NCBI GenBank assembly: GCA_937896015.1
Contig: CALBLR010000512.1
Span: forward strand, 1-5,688
Direction: 5' to 3'
DNA length: 5,688 nt
DNA from: an uncultured Prevotellaceae bacterium
GTDB taxonomy: Bacteria > Bacteroidota > Bacteroidia > Bacteroidales > Muribaculaceae
Shown piece after piece: positions 1 to 5,688 of the stretch. Numbering within the stretch: position 1 is the first letter of the stretch; each line of letters begins with the position of its first letter. Position numbers and translations under genes: made by a program. The notes under the pieces are model-generated. The model was not told the DNA's origin. It was given only the letters and a program-made list of their open reading frames with translations, and ran no database searches.

Positions 1-370
1 CAGCGTGACCGAAATCTGGGACGGTGCGTTTTGGAACTGCAGCAGCTTGACGAGCGTCAATATATCAAACGGCGTGACCTCAATCGGGAAATATGCGTTT
101 TGGAACTGCAGCAGCTTGACGAGCATCAGCATCCCCGGCAGCGTGACCGAAATCTGGGACGGTGCGTTTTGGAACTGCAGCAGCTTGACGAGCATCAGCA
201 TCCCCAACAGCGTAACCTATATCCGGAAATTTATATTTAAGGGCTGCACCGGTTTGACGAGCATCAACATCCCCAGCGGTGTAACCCAAATCTGGTATGA
301 GGCGTTTTCTGGCTGCAGCGGCTTGAAAACAATCAACATGCTTGCCAAAACGCCACCAGAGTGTGCAAAT
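1..370 (+). repeat. 69-bp tandem repeats encoding the LRR units
   Basis: Unit boundaries fall at about 26, 95, 164, 233 and 302, each 69 bp or 23 codons. The first 30 bases of the units at 26-55, 95-124 and 164-193 are identical. Units two and three share 42 identical bases (95-136 and 164-205). The units at 233 and 302 are clearly diverged in DNA but keep the protein pattern (IFKGCTGLTSINIP, AFSGCSGLKTINM). Positions 1-25 are the end of another unit cut by the window edge, so the array continues to the left. The repeat is in frame, so gain or loss of units keeps the protein readable. Confidence 0.93.
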
Positions 371-694
371 CACGTGTTTGATGGCGTTCATACGCAGGTG
401 TGCGAACTGGTGGTGCCGAAAGAATCGGTTGAATTATATAAGTCCACCTCTCCTTGGAGTGATTTCTACAAGATAACTGCAGGAATTAATGCTGCGAAGG
501 CCGACAGGGTGAGTGTGGCGGCAGTTGGCGGTGAAATCGCCATTACCGGTGCTGACTGTGATGCTGTGGTGGAGGTGTATGGCCTGAATGGCATGCTCAT
601 TTACCGCGGGAAAGACAAATCGGTGCCTGTGCCGTCGGCCGGCGTCTATGTGGTGCGCGTGGCCGGCAAGACCGTTAAGGTGACCGTGAACTAA
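1..694 (+). CDS. BspA-like leucine-rich-repeat surface protein, 3' part (5'-truncated by window edge)
   Basis: The reading frame is open from the first complete codon (position 2) to TAA at 692-694, so the true start lies outside the window; the GTG at 5 is only an internal Val codon. Counting that Val as residue 1, residues 8-112 form 23-residue LRR_5/BspA-type repeats with the pattern AFxxCSxLTSIxIPxxVTxI. Residues 113-156 look like the usual closing segment of such proteins (VFDGV, then a VVPKESVELYKS strand-helix and WSDFYKI). After a short linker, residues 168-229 form a small beta-rich domain (VEVYGLNGMLIYRG, then GVYVVRVAGKTVKVTVN) resembling the C-terminal domains of secreted Bacteroidetes proteins, including type IX sorting domains. 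By family, such proteins are exported and often bind host or matrix ligands; this one's ligand cannot be read from sequence. No signal peptide can be checked because the N-terminus is missing. The gene converges on mfd. Confidence 0.9.
   Translation, partial: SVTEIWDGAFWNCSSLTSVNISNGVTSIGKYAFWNCSSLTSISIPGSVTEIWDGAFWNCSSLTSISIPNSVTYIRKFIFKGCTGLTSINIPSGVTQIWYEAFSGCSGLKTINMLAKTPPECANHVFDGVHTQVCELVVPKESVELYKSTSPWSDFYKITAGINAAKADRVSVAAVGGEIAITGADCDAVVEVYGLNGMLIYRGKDKSVPVPSAGVYVVRVAGKTVKVTVN
506..691 (+). other. C-terminal beta domain of the LRR protein (sorting-domain-like)
   Basis: This segment encodes about 62 residues with alternating short beta strands. The core is VEVYGLNGMLIYRG, followed by SVPVPSAGVYVVRVAGK and a short charged/valine tail ending in TVN. 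Known type A C-terminal domains of type IX secretion cargo have the order 'V-x-V-(Y/F)-x-x-x-G', a loop, 'G-x-Y-x-V-x-V', then a basic valine-rich end, and this segment fits that order. Related domains also occur in Bacteroidales thought to lack type IX secretion, so the export route is inference. Nothing in this window encodes secretion machinery. Confidence 0.55.
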
Positions 695-718
695 CGCCCC
701 GCAGGCGCAACAAGAATC

Positions 719-763
719 AAGTGGGAGGCAAACGCCTGTAATTAGCGTTTGCCTCCCACTTTT
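719..763 (+). terminator. Probable intrinsic terminator of the LRR gene (perfect 17-bp stem)
   Basis: Bases 719-735 (AAGTGGGAGGCAAACGC) pair perfectly with 745-761 (GCGTTTGCCTCCCACTT) around a 9-base loop at 736-744. Two more T residues follow (762-763), making a run of four at the 3' foot, two of them inside the stem. It lies 24 bases after the LRR stop codon. The stem is unusually strong but the U-tract is short. It could also stop antisense transcription arriving from mfd, although no T-run is present on that side. Confidence 0.72.
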
Positions 764-854
764 CGCATGCGAAGGCGCGCTGCACCACCGCAAACGTTTT
801 CAATAATGCGACTTACTATGGCAGGCGTGGGCCGAAGGCCCAGCAAGCCCATAG

Positions 855-873
855 CCCAGGGCAACGCCCTGGG
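855..873. repeat. Perfect 8-bp-stem hairpin, left arm
   Basis: CCCAGGGC at 855-862 pairs with GCCCTGGG at 866-873 around a 3-base loop (AAC). It is the inverted counterpart of the hairpin at 1018-1036, whose loop is GTT, so both loops are the same once orientation is considered. Confidence 0.85.
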
Positions 874-947
874 TGAAAAGCAAAACCACCCGAAAACGCC
901 CTGAAAGAGCAAAAGCTCTACTATGCGCTACACATTCCTGCTTTCCT

Positions 948-980
948 AAGCATTGGGCTTTCAGCCCGAGTTTAATGCTT
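948..980. repeat. Central two-part stem-loop in the palindromic element
   Basis: AAGCATT at 948-954 pairs with AATGCTT at 974-980. This encloses a GGGCT/AGCCC hairpin (955-959 with 963-967, loop TTC), leaving six unpaired bases at 968-973. The inner hairpin is a direct relative of the one at 1051-1062. The right end of this stem overlaps the start of the right arm, so it competes with pairing between the two arms. Confidence 0.65.
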
Positions 981-1017
981 TTGCCCTTTCAGGGCGCAAT
1001 GCCGCCGCGCGTTGCTA

Positions 1018-1036
1018 CCCAGGGCGTTGCCCTGGG
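1018..1036. repeat. Perfect 8-bp-stem hairpin, right arm
   Basis: CCCAGGGC at 1018-1025 pairs with GCCCTGGG at 1029-1036 around the loop GTT. Together with flanking bases (1017-1041) it is an exact inverted copy of 850-874. A weaker hairpin (GGGC/GCCC, 1051-1062) follows at once, as it does in mirror image in the left arm. Confidence 0.85.
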
Positions 1037-1134
1037 CTATGAGCCGCAATGGGCTTCAGCCCGCTGCCACTGCAATTTCAGGGTAATGCATAATTGCTCT
1101 ACCTAATTGGTTTGCAATAATTTGCGGCGGACGT

Positions 1135-1147
1135 GACATGCCATGTC
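1135..1147. repeat. Short near-perfect palindrome between the repeat element and mfd
   Basis: GACATG-C-CATGTC is a 6-bp inverted repeat with a one-base centre, embedded in GGACGTGACATGCCATGTCC (1129-1148), where outer GG/CC bases can also pair across a bulge. It lies 58 bases beyond the mfd stop. It could be a binding site, a fragment of a mobile element end, or part of the mfd 3' untranslated region. There is no adjacent T-run, so I do not call it a terminator. Confidence 0.4.
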
Positions 1148-1204
1148 CCTACGACATTCGTTGATTCACCACACGTCAACTTGCCGGGGGCAGGTGGCGT
1201 CGCG

Positions 1205-4200
1205 CTATGCCGAGGGCAGGCTCACCACCGTGCGCAATATGCCCAGGGCCTCGGCCACGGTAGCCACTTTGCTGATAAGGATGGAGTTGCGGCCGTTGAC
1301 CTCGCGGAACTGGCAGCGGCTGGTTTGCGTCTGCACGTATTGCAATATGCGGCCGAATGCGCGTGAACGGTAGTAGGCCACATTCTCCTTGCCCACGAAG
1401 TAGATGTACATGCGGCCCTGCTTCAGCGCAATCTTCTCGATGCCCAGCGTGCACGCCAGGCGGCGCAGCGGCACTATGCGTATGAGTTCGCGTCCCATCT
1501 CTGGTATTTCACCGAAGCGGTCGCGCAGGCGGCCCTCAAACTCACGCACCTGGTCGTCGGTGGTCATGGCGTCGAGCTCGCGGTAGAGCGATATGCGCTC
1601 GCTCTCCTGCGGCACATAGTCGGCCGGAAACATAAGCTCCAAGTCGGTGTCGATGGTGCAGTCGGTCACATATTCCGGTTCGGAGCCGTCGAGCTGCTTC
1701 TCGTCGTCGGTCTGCTGCTTGAACGTGTCGGCAAACTCGCCCGTCTTCAGCTCGAGCACAGCCTCTTTAAGTATCTTCTGGTAGGTTTCATAGCCAAGGT
1801 CGGCAATGAATCCGCTCTGCTCCGCGCCAAGCAGATTGCCCGCGCCGCGGATGTCGAGGTCTTGCATGGCAATGTGTATGCCAGAACCCAGGTCGCTGAA
1901 GCTCTCAATGGCCTGCAGACGGCGGCGCGCCACTGGCGTGAGCGGATTGCCGGGCGGCACAAACAGGTAGCAGAAGGCCTTGCGGCTCGAGCGGCCCACG
2001 CGGCCTCGCAACTGGTGCAGGTCGCTGAGGCCGTAGTTCTGCGCATTGTTGATGATTATGGTGTTCACGTTGGGCATGTCGATGCCGCTCTCGATGATGG
2101 TGGTGGCCAGCAGCACGTCGTAGTCGTGGTTGGAGAAGTCGATGATGCGCTTCTCCAGCTCCTCGGGCGGCATCTGGCCGTGGCCCACCACCACGCGGGC
2201 ATCGGGCACCACGCGCTTTATCATGGCCTCGAGCGACGGCAGCTGGTCGATGCGGTTGTTGACGAAAAACACCTGTCCGTTGCGCGACAGCTCAAAGTTG
2301 ATGGCCTCGGCCACCACCTCGTCGTCGAGCGTGCTGATGGAGGTGAGTATGGGGTAGCGGTTGGCCGGCGGCGTGGTGATGGCGCTCAGGTCGCGCGCGC
2401 CCATCAGCGAGAACTGCAGTGTGCGCGGAATGGGCGTGGCCGACATTGTGAGCGTGTCCACATTCACCTTGAGCTGCTTAAGCTTCTCCTTGACGCTGAC
2501 GCCAAACTTCTGCTCCTCGTCGATCACCAGCAGCCCCAAGTCGTGGAATTTCACCGTTTTGCCAATTAGCTTGTGCGTGCCTATCACTATGTCCACCTTG
2601 CCCTCGGCCAGATTGGCCAGCAGTTGCTTCACTTCCTTGGGCTTGCGGGCCCGGGTAAGGTAGTCCACCTTCACCGGGAAGTCTTTGAGGCGTTCCTTAA
2701 ACGTGTTGTAGTGCTGGAAGGCGAGCACCGTGGTGGGCACGAGCACGGCTGTCTGCTTGCCGTCGGTGGCGGCCTTGAAGGCGGCACGAATGGCGATTTC
2801 GGTCTTGCCGAAGCCCACGTCGCCGCATATCAGGCGGTCCATGGGCTTGTCCTTCTCCATGTCGGCCTTCACGGCCTGCGTGGCCTTGAGCTGGTCGGGG
2901 GTGTCCTCGTAGATGAACGATGCCTCCAGCTCGTGCTGCAGGTAGCCGTCGGGCGGATAGGCGTGGCCCTTTTCGCTGCCGCGCTGGGCGTATAGCTTTA
3001 TCAGGTCGCGGGCAATGTCTTTCAGTTTGCTCTTGGTGCGGCTCTTCAGTTTGTTCCACGCGCCCGAGCCGAGTTTGCTCAGGCGTGGCTCCACACCCTC
3101 CTTGCCACGGTATTTCGACAGTTTGTGCAGGGCGTGTATCGACACGAATATTATGTCACCGTTGAGGTAGGTGAGCTTTATCATCTCCTGGCGCGTGCCG
3201 TTGATGGAGGTGCGCACCAGTCCGCCAAACTTGCCGATGCCGTGGTCCTCGTGCACTATGTAGTCGCCCACCTCAATCTGGTTGAGCTCCTTGAGCGACA
3301 GCGCGAGCTTGCCCGAGCGCGCCTTGTCGCTCTTGAGGTTGTATTTGTGGAAGCGGTCGAATATCTGGTGGTCGGTGAACACGCACAGCTTCAGGTCGTC
3401 GTCCACAAATCCCTCGTGCACGGTGCGCAGCACGGGCGTGAACGAAATCTGGTCGCCGCGGTCGTCGAATATGGCGCGCAGGCGGTCGATTTGCCGCGCG
3501 CTGTCGCTGAGAATGGCTATGCGGTAGCCGCGCGCCATGAAGTCGGTGAACGATGCGCTTATCAGGTCGAAGTTTTTGTGGTATATGCCCTGGGGCGTGC
3601 AGTGCAGCCTAAGGCGCGCGTCGCAGCGCTGCGCGCTCTCGCCGTTGTGCAGGTCGATGCGCCGCATTGCGGCAAGCGAGCGGCTGAAGGCGGCGTAGCC
3701 GACCACCTTGCTCATTGCGTCGACGTCGGTTTCACCGGCAATCACCGCGCTGGCCGACATCTGCTCCTCGCCCACGGCCTTCACGCGCTGCAGCAGCCAG
3801 TTGGCGTCGCGGCACACCACCACCGTGTCGGCCCCGGCAAACTCAAGCAGCGAGGTGCCGGCCGCCGCGTCGCTGTCGGCGCTGCCCACCAGGCTCACCG
3901 AGGTCTCCTGGGCTTCGCTCAACTGCGTCTCCACGTTGAAGGTGCGTATGCTTTCTATGTCGTCGCCGAAAAAATCGATGCGGTAGGGCAACTCGTTGCT
4001 GTAGGAATACACGTCGAGTATCGAGCCGCGCACGGCAAACTGCCCCGGCTCGTACACATAGTCAACCTCGCTGAATCCCAACTCGCGCAGTCGGGCTGCC
4101 GTGGCTGTTAGGTCGGCTGTGCCGCCGGCCTTAAGGCTCAGCGTGCTTGCCTCCACACTTGCGCGGTCGGCCACCTTCTCGGCCAGGGCCTCGGGATAGC

Positions 4201-4591
4201 TCACCACCCACTGCAGGTCGGGGTTGCTGTGCCACTGGTCGAGCACCTCGGTGCGCAATATGGCCTGCGGCGGATCGGCCTGGCCATACTTGATGTCGCG
4301 CTTGTAGCCCGAGGGGAAGATGAGCACGTGCTGCTCGCCATTTATTTGGCACAAGTCGTTGTAGACGTATCCCGCCTCATCGAGGTCGTTGGCCACCACC
4401 AGATAGGGGCCCGAGAGACGCGGCAGGCGCGAGAGAAGCATTGCCGCGGCCGAGCCGGCAAGGCCGTCGACACACATCAGCCGGTTGGCCTGGTCGGTCA
4501 CCATCTTAGCCAAGGCCTTGGCGCGCGGCTTGGAGTTGAACAAGTCGCACAGCTCGCCTATGGGCATCTCTTTTTCGGATTTTATTTCCAT
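1205..4591 (-). CDS. mfd: Transcription-repair coupling factor Mfd
   Basis: This is a complete 1128-residue protein, close to the usual family length (about 1150 in E. coli). Mfd is a cytoplasmic DNA translocase that pushes stalled RNA polymerase off DNA lesions and recruits UvrA for nucleotide excision repair. A UvrB-like region spans about residues 40-320 and has a degenerate nucleotide loop (GLAGSAAA, 43-50), FPSGYKRD at 92-99 and VRGSILDVY at 187-195. The RNA-polymerase-interacting domain spans about 435-500 (YIVHEDHGIGKFGG, 444-457). The RecG-like helicase motor has Walker A GDVGFGKTE (590-598), Walker B DEEQ (691-694), TMSATPIPRT (715-724) and QLRGRVGRS (860-868). The translocation (TRG) motif spans about 892-928 (DLDIRGAGNLLG), and the C-terminal regulatory domain about 970-1090. 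The ATG at 4589-4591 is chosen because it gives the full N-terminus just past the upstream stop. Stop is TAG at 1205-1207. It follows the S41 peptidase gene by 22 bases. Confidence 0.97.
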   Translation of the reverse strand: MEIKSEKEMPIGELCDLFNSKPRAKALAKMVTDQANRLMCVDGLAGSAAAMLLSRLPRLSGPYLVVANDLDEAGYVYNDLCQINGEQHVLIFPSGYKRDIKYGQADPPQAILRTEVLDQWHSNPDLQWVVSYPEALAEKVADRASVEASTLSLKAGGTADLTATAARLRELGFSEVDYVYEPGQFAVRGSILDVYSYSNELPYRIDFFGDDIESIRTFNVETQLSEAQETSVSLVGSADSDAAAGTSLLEFAGADTVVVCRDANWLLQRVKAVGEEQMSASAVIAGETDVDAMSKVVGYAAFSRSLAAMRRIDLHNGESAQRCDARLRLHCTPQGIYHKNFDLISASFTDFMARGYRIAILSDSARQIDRLRAIFDDRGDQISFTPVLRTVHEGFVDDDLKLCVFTDHQIFDRFHKYNLKSDKARSGKLALSLKELNQIEVGDYIVHEDHGIGKFGGLVRTSINGTRQEMIKLTYLNGDIIFVSIHALHKLSKYRGKEGVEPRLSKLGSGAWNKLKSRTKSKLKDIARDLIKLYAQRGSEKGHAYPPDGYLQHELEASFIYEDTPDQLKATQAVKADMEKDKPMDRLICGDVGFGKTEIAIRAAFKAATDGKQTAVLVPTTVLAFQHYNTFKERLKDFPVKVDYLTRARKPKEVKQLLANLAEGKVDIVIGTHKLIGKTVKFHDLGLLVIDEEQKFGVSVKEKLKQLKVNVDTLTMSATPIPRTLQFSLMGARDLSAITTPPANRYPILTSISTLDDEVVAEAINFELSRNGQVFFVNNRIDQLPSLEAMIKRVVPDARVVVGHGQMPPEELEKRIIDFSNHDYDVLLATTIIESGIDMPNVNTIIINNAQNYGLSDLHQLRGRVGRSSRKAFCYLFVPPGNPLTPVARRRLQAIESFSDLGSGIHIAMQDLDIRGAGNLLGAEQSGFIADLGYETYQKILKEAVLELKTGEFADTFKQQTDDEKQLDGSEPEYVTDCTIDTDLELMFPADYVPQESERISLYRELDAMTTDDQVREFEGRLRDRFGEIPEMGRELIRIVPLRRLACTLGIEKIALKQGRMYIYFVGKENVAYYRSRAFGRILQYVQTQTSRCQFREVNGRNSILISKVATVAEALGILRTVVSLPSA

Positions 4592-4613
4592 ACGGATAAA
4601 ACAAAAAGCGGCG
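4592..4613 (-). other. S41 peptidase-mfd junction, leader without Shine-Dalgarno
   Basis: The 22 bases between the peptidase stop and the mfd ATG read, on the coding strand, as a short GC block followed by TTTTTGTTTTATCCGT. There is no GGAGG-like site. A/T-rich leaders without Shine-Dalgarno motifs are normal in Bacteroidetes, so this supports the ATG at 4591 rather than arguing against it. I see no room for a separate promoter in the gap, which suggests the two genes share a transcript. Confidence 0.5.
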
Positions 4614-5688
4614 CTACTGCTTCACATTGAGTATGCGGGCATACTCGCCGGGCTTGGCAAGCATGGCGGCAGCCTTGTAGAGGGCGTCGTCCGATTTCAG
4701 CCCGTATTCTATGGGGCCGCGCTGATAGTAGTAGCGTTTTAGTATCTCGTCGGCAATGAGCGTGCTCAGCTCTTTGCGGTTCACGTCAAGGTCGTGGTTG
4801 AGGTCGTGCTTAAGCAACTTCTCGAGCTTGGCAAACACGGCCGAGGTGGAATCGTTCATATAGCCCTCGGCCTTGGCCACCTTCTTAAGGTTGGCCACGC
4901 CGTCTTCACACACCTTGTCGTAATTGAACTTCTTGGGGTCGATGAAGCGCTTGAACTCGGCAAACAGCGAGTCGGTGACCTCGAAATCGGCCGCGGCTGG
5001 TATCGACTGGTGCTGCGCTGCATAGCGCGAGGCGAAGTCGAAGGCCCAATTGTCGCGCACCACATTGTAGACCAAGCGGTTCATCTCGGGATACGACACC
5101 TTGATGTCGGGCGTGATGCCGCCGCCGTCGCGCACCTTGCGGCCGTGCGCCGTGCTGAACACGTGGGTCAGGCTGTCGGGCACCTTCTGAAATGTGCCGT
5201 CGGCATTGCGCCGGCTGTAGTCAATCTCCTGAATGAGGCGCCCGCTGGGAATGTAGTATTTTGCTATGGTCACCTTCAGCAGGCCGTCGAACGGCAGCTG
5301 GCGCGTGGTCTGCACCAAGCCCTTGCCAAAAGTGCGGCGACCTACGACGACACCACGGTCCTGGTCTTGCAGCGACCCCGCCGTGATTTCACTGGCCGAG
5401 GCCGAGCCGCCGTCAACGAGCACCACCAGCGGCATCTCGGGCATTATGGGTTCTTCGGTGGTCTTGTAGGTCTTCTCGTTCTGCTTCAGGCGGCCCTTCT
5501 GCTTCAGCACCTCGGTGCCCTTGGGCACAAAGTAGCCCACTATCTGCACCGCGCTCTCAAGCAGTCCGCCGCCGTTGCCGCGCAAGTCAAGCGCCACGCA
5601 CTTCACCTGAGGATTCTTCTTGAAGTCGAGCAGAGCCTCCTTCACGGCGTCGGCCGAACGCTCGTTGAACGTGTTGAGCACTATGTAG
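4614..5688 (-). CDS. S41-family C-terminal processing peptidase (CtpA/Prc type), 3' part
   Basis: The frame stays open to the window edge (upstream codons read Tyr-Ile-Val), so the gene begins beyond 5688; the GTG at 5681 is an internal Val. Members cut proteins near their C-termini in the periplasm or envelope using a Ser-Lys pair. Numbering that Val as 1, LDLRGNGGGLLESAV at 31-45 is the conserved core. The nucleophile is Ser95, the middle Ser of GGSASASE (codon 5397-5399). Lys120 in FGKG is 25 residues later and Gln124 four after that, matching the spacing in E. coli Prc and Bacillus CtpB. YYIPSGRLIQ at 142-151 and GGGITPDIKV at 186-195 are further family landmarks. Residues about 196-355 form a charged, mainly helical C-terminal extension. 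Any signal peptide and the PDZ domain would lie outside the window. The stop is TAG at 4614-4616, with mfd 22 bases downstream. Confidence 0.94.
   Translation of the reverse strand, partial: YIVLNTFNERSADAVKEALLDFKKNPQVKCVALDLRGNGGGLLESAVQIVGYFVPKGTEVLKQKGRLKQNEKTYKTTEEPIMPEMPLVVLVDGGSASASEITAGSLQDQDRGVVVGRRTFGKGLVQTTRQLPFDGLLKVTIAKYYIPSGRLIQEIDYSRRNADGTFQKVPDSLTHVFSTAHGRKVRDGGGITPDIKVSYPEMNRLVYNVVRDNWAFDFASRYAAQHQSIPAAADFEVTDSLFAEFKRFIDPKKFNYDKVCEDGVANLKKVAKAEGYMNDSTSAVFAKLEKLLKHDLNHDLDVNRKELSTLIADEILKRYYYQRGPIEYGLKSDDALYKAAAMLAKPGEYARILNVKQ

Larger units (their letters stand above)
819..1069. repeat. Compound extragenic palindromic element (inverted pair of hairpin clusters, REP/MITE-like)
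   Basis: Two arms, 819-916 and 977-1069, are imperfect inverted copies around a spacer of about 60 bases. Matching blocks in order are: 819-824 with 1064-1069 (TGGCAG / CTGCCA, exact); 828-842 with about 1050-1063 (hairpins of the form TGGGC-YTTCR-GCCC); 850-874 with 1017-1041 (25 bases, exact); and 898-916 with 977-995 (19 bases, one mismatch). The gaps between the last two blocks are similar in length (23 and 21 bases). Each block is itself a small hairpin. There is no transposase in the element. It resembles repeated intergenic palindromes I recall from Bacteroidales genomes, but copy number cannot be judged here. Confidence 0.75.
695..1204. other. Non-coding tail-to-tail intergenic region
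   Basis: About 510 bases separate the LRR stop from the mfd stop. I find no credible gene here: the open frames that exist run through palindromes. Contents in order are a strong stem-loop (719-761), about 55 bases with nothing recognised, the compound palindromic element (819-1069), A/T-rich sequence with nothing recognised to about 1120, a short palindrome (1135-1147), and roughly 55 bases before the mfd stop with only weak 4-5 bp stems. No convincing intrinsic terminator directly follows mfd. Confidence 0.8.

Noticed and set aside
1..370. CRISPR array as an explanation for the regular repeats at the left end
   Set aside because: The period is 69 bp with no unique spacers, the units are in frame and translate to a BspA-type LRR, and there are no cas genes.
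80..391. 103-codon antisense frame opposite the LRR repeats, and a 69-codon frame at 31-240
   Set aside because: The repeat length is a multiple of three, so any frame lacking a stop in one unit stays open through the identical units. The peptides simply repeat and are shadows of the LRR coding frame.
434..793. 119-codon antisense frame across the end of the LRR gene
   Set aside because: It overlaps the conserved C-terminal domain and the terminator stem, shows no protein-like features, and is best explained as a shadow.
873..1106. 77-codon + strand open frame in the intergenic region
   Set aside because: It runs straight through the palindromic element, and its sequence is dictated by the hairpins (for example TQGVALGYEPQWAS from the CCCAGGGC stem). 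It has no family resemblance to a protein, and such frames are typical false genes over repeats.
3125..4111. 328-codon + strand frame opposite mfd, and similar ones at 1862-2569 and 2573-2995
   Set aside because: They lie wholly antisense to well-conserved Mfd domains. Long open shadows are expected opposite a GC-rich gene, and the products are Val/Ala/His-rich with no recognisable motifs.
4607..4615. AGCG/CGCT mini-palindrome followed on the minus strand by TTTTTGTTTT, resembling a terminator between the peptidase and mfd genes
   Set aside because: The possible stem is only 3-4 bp with a loop of one to three bases, and it overlaps the stop codon. That is too weak to terminate, and the T-rich stretch is better read as the A/T-rich mfd leader.
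5679..5681. GTG as the start codon of the S41 peptidase
   Set aside because: The frame continues open to the window edge (Tyr-Ile-Val), and the conserved protease fold needs sequence upstream, so the gene is cut by the window and this is an internal Val.

Overview
The window looks like a piece of a Bacteroidales chromosome (Prevotella, Bacteroides or Muribaculaceae type). The grounds are a BspA-like leucine-rich-repeat surface protein with a Bacteroidetes-type C-terminal beta domain, a Bacteroidetes-flavoured Mfd (DEEQ helicase box), an A/T-rich leader without a Shine-Dalgarno site before mfd, and intergenic palindromes of a kind I associate with this order. The genus cannot be fixed from the sequence alone.

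Layout. Positions 1-694 (+) hold the 3' end of a BspA-like LRR gene whose start lies left of the window. Its 69-bp tandem repeats are nearly identical in DNA. A perfect 17-bp stem-loop at 719-761 follows and probably ends its transcript. Positions 695-1204 carry no credible gene. They are dominated by a roughly 250-bp compound palindromic element (819-1069), two inverted arms each built of small hairpins, followed by a short separate palindrome near 1135-1147. From 1205 to 4591 (-) there is a complete mfd gene (transcription-repair coupling factor, 1128 aa). Immediately upstream of it, at 4614-5688 (-), is the 3' part of an S41-family C-terminal processing peptidase gene whose beginning lies right of the window.

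The peptidase and mfd genes are co-directional with a 22-bp gap and are probably co-transcribed, although no functional link between an envelope protease and Mfd is evident. The LRR gene converges on mfd, so the palindromic element sits in a tail-to-tail junction, a usual home for REP-like repeats.

I see no new multi-gene system here. The most informative signals are the compound palindromic element and the nested, homogenised LRR repeats. The core genes look intact, with the catalytic motifs in place.
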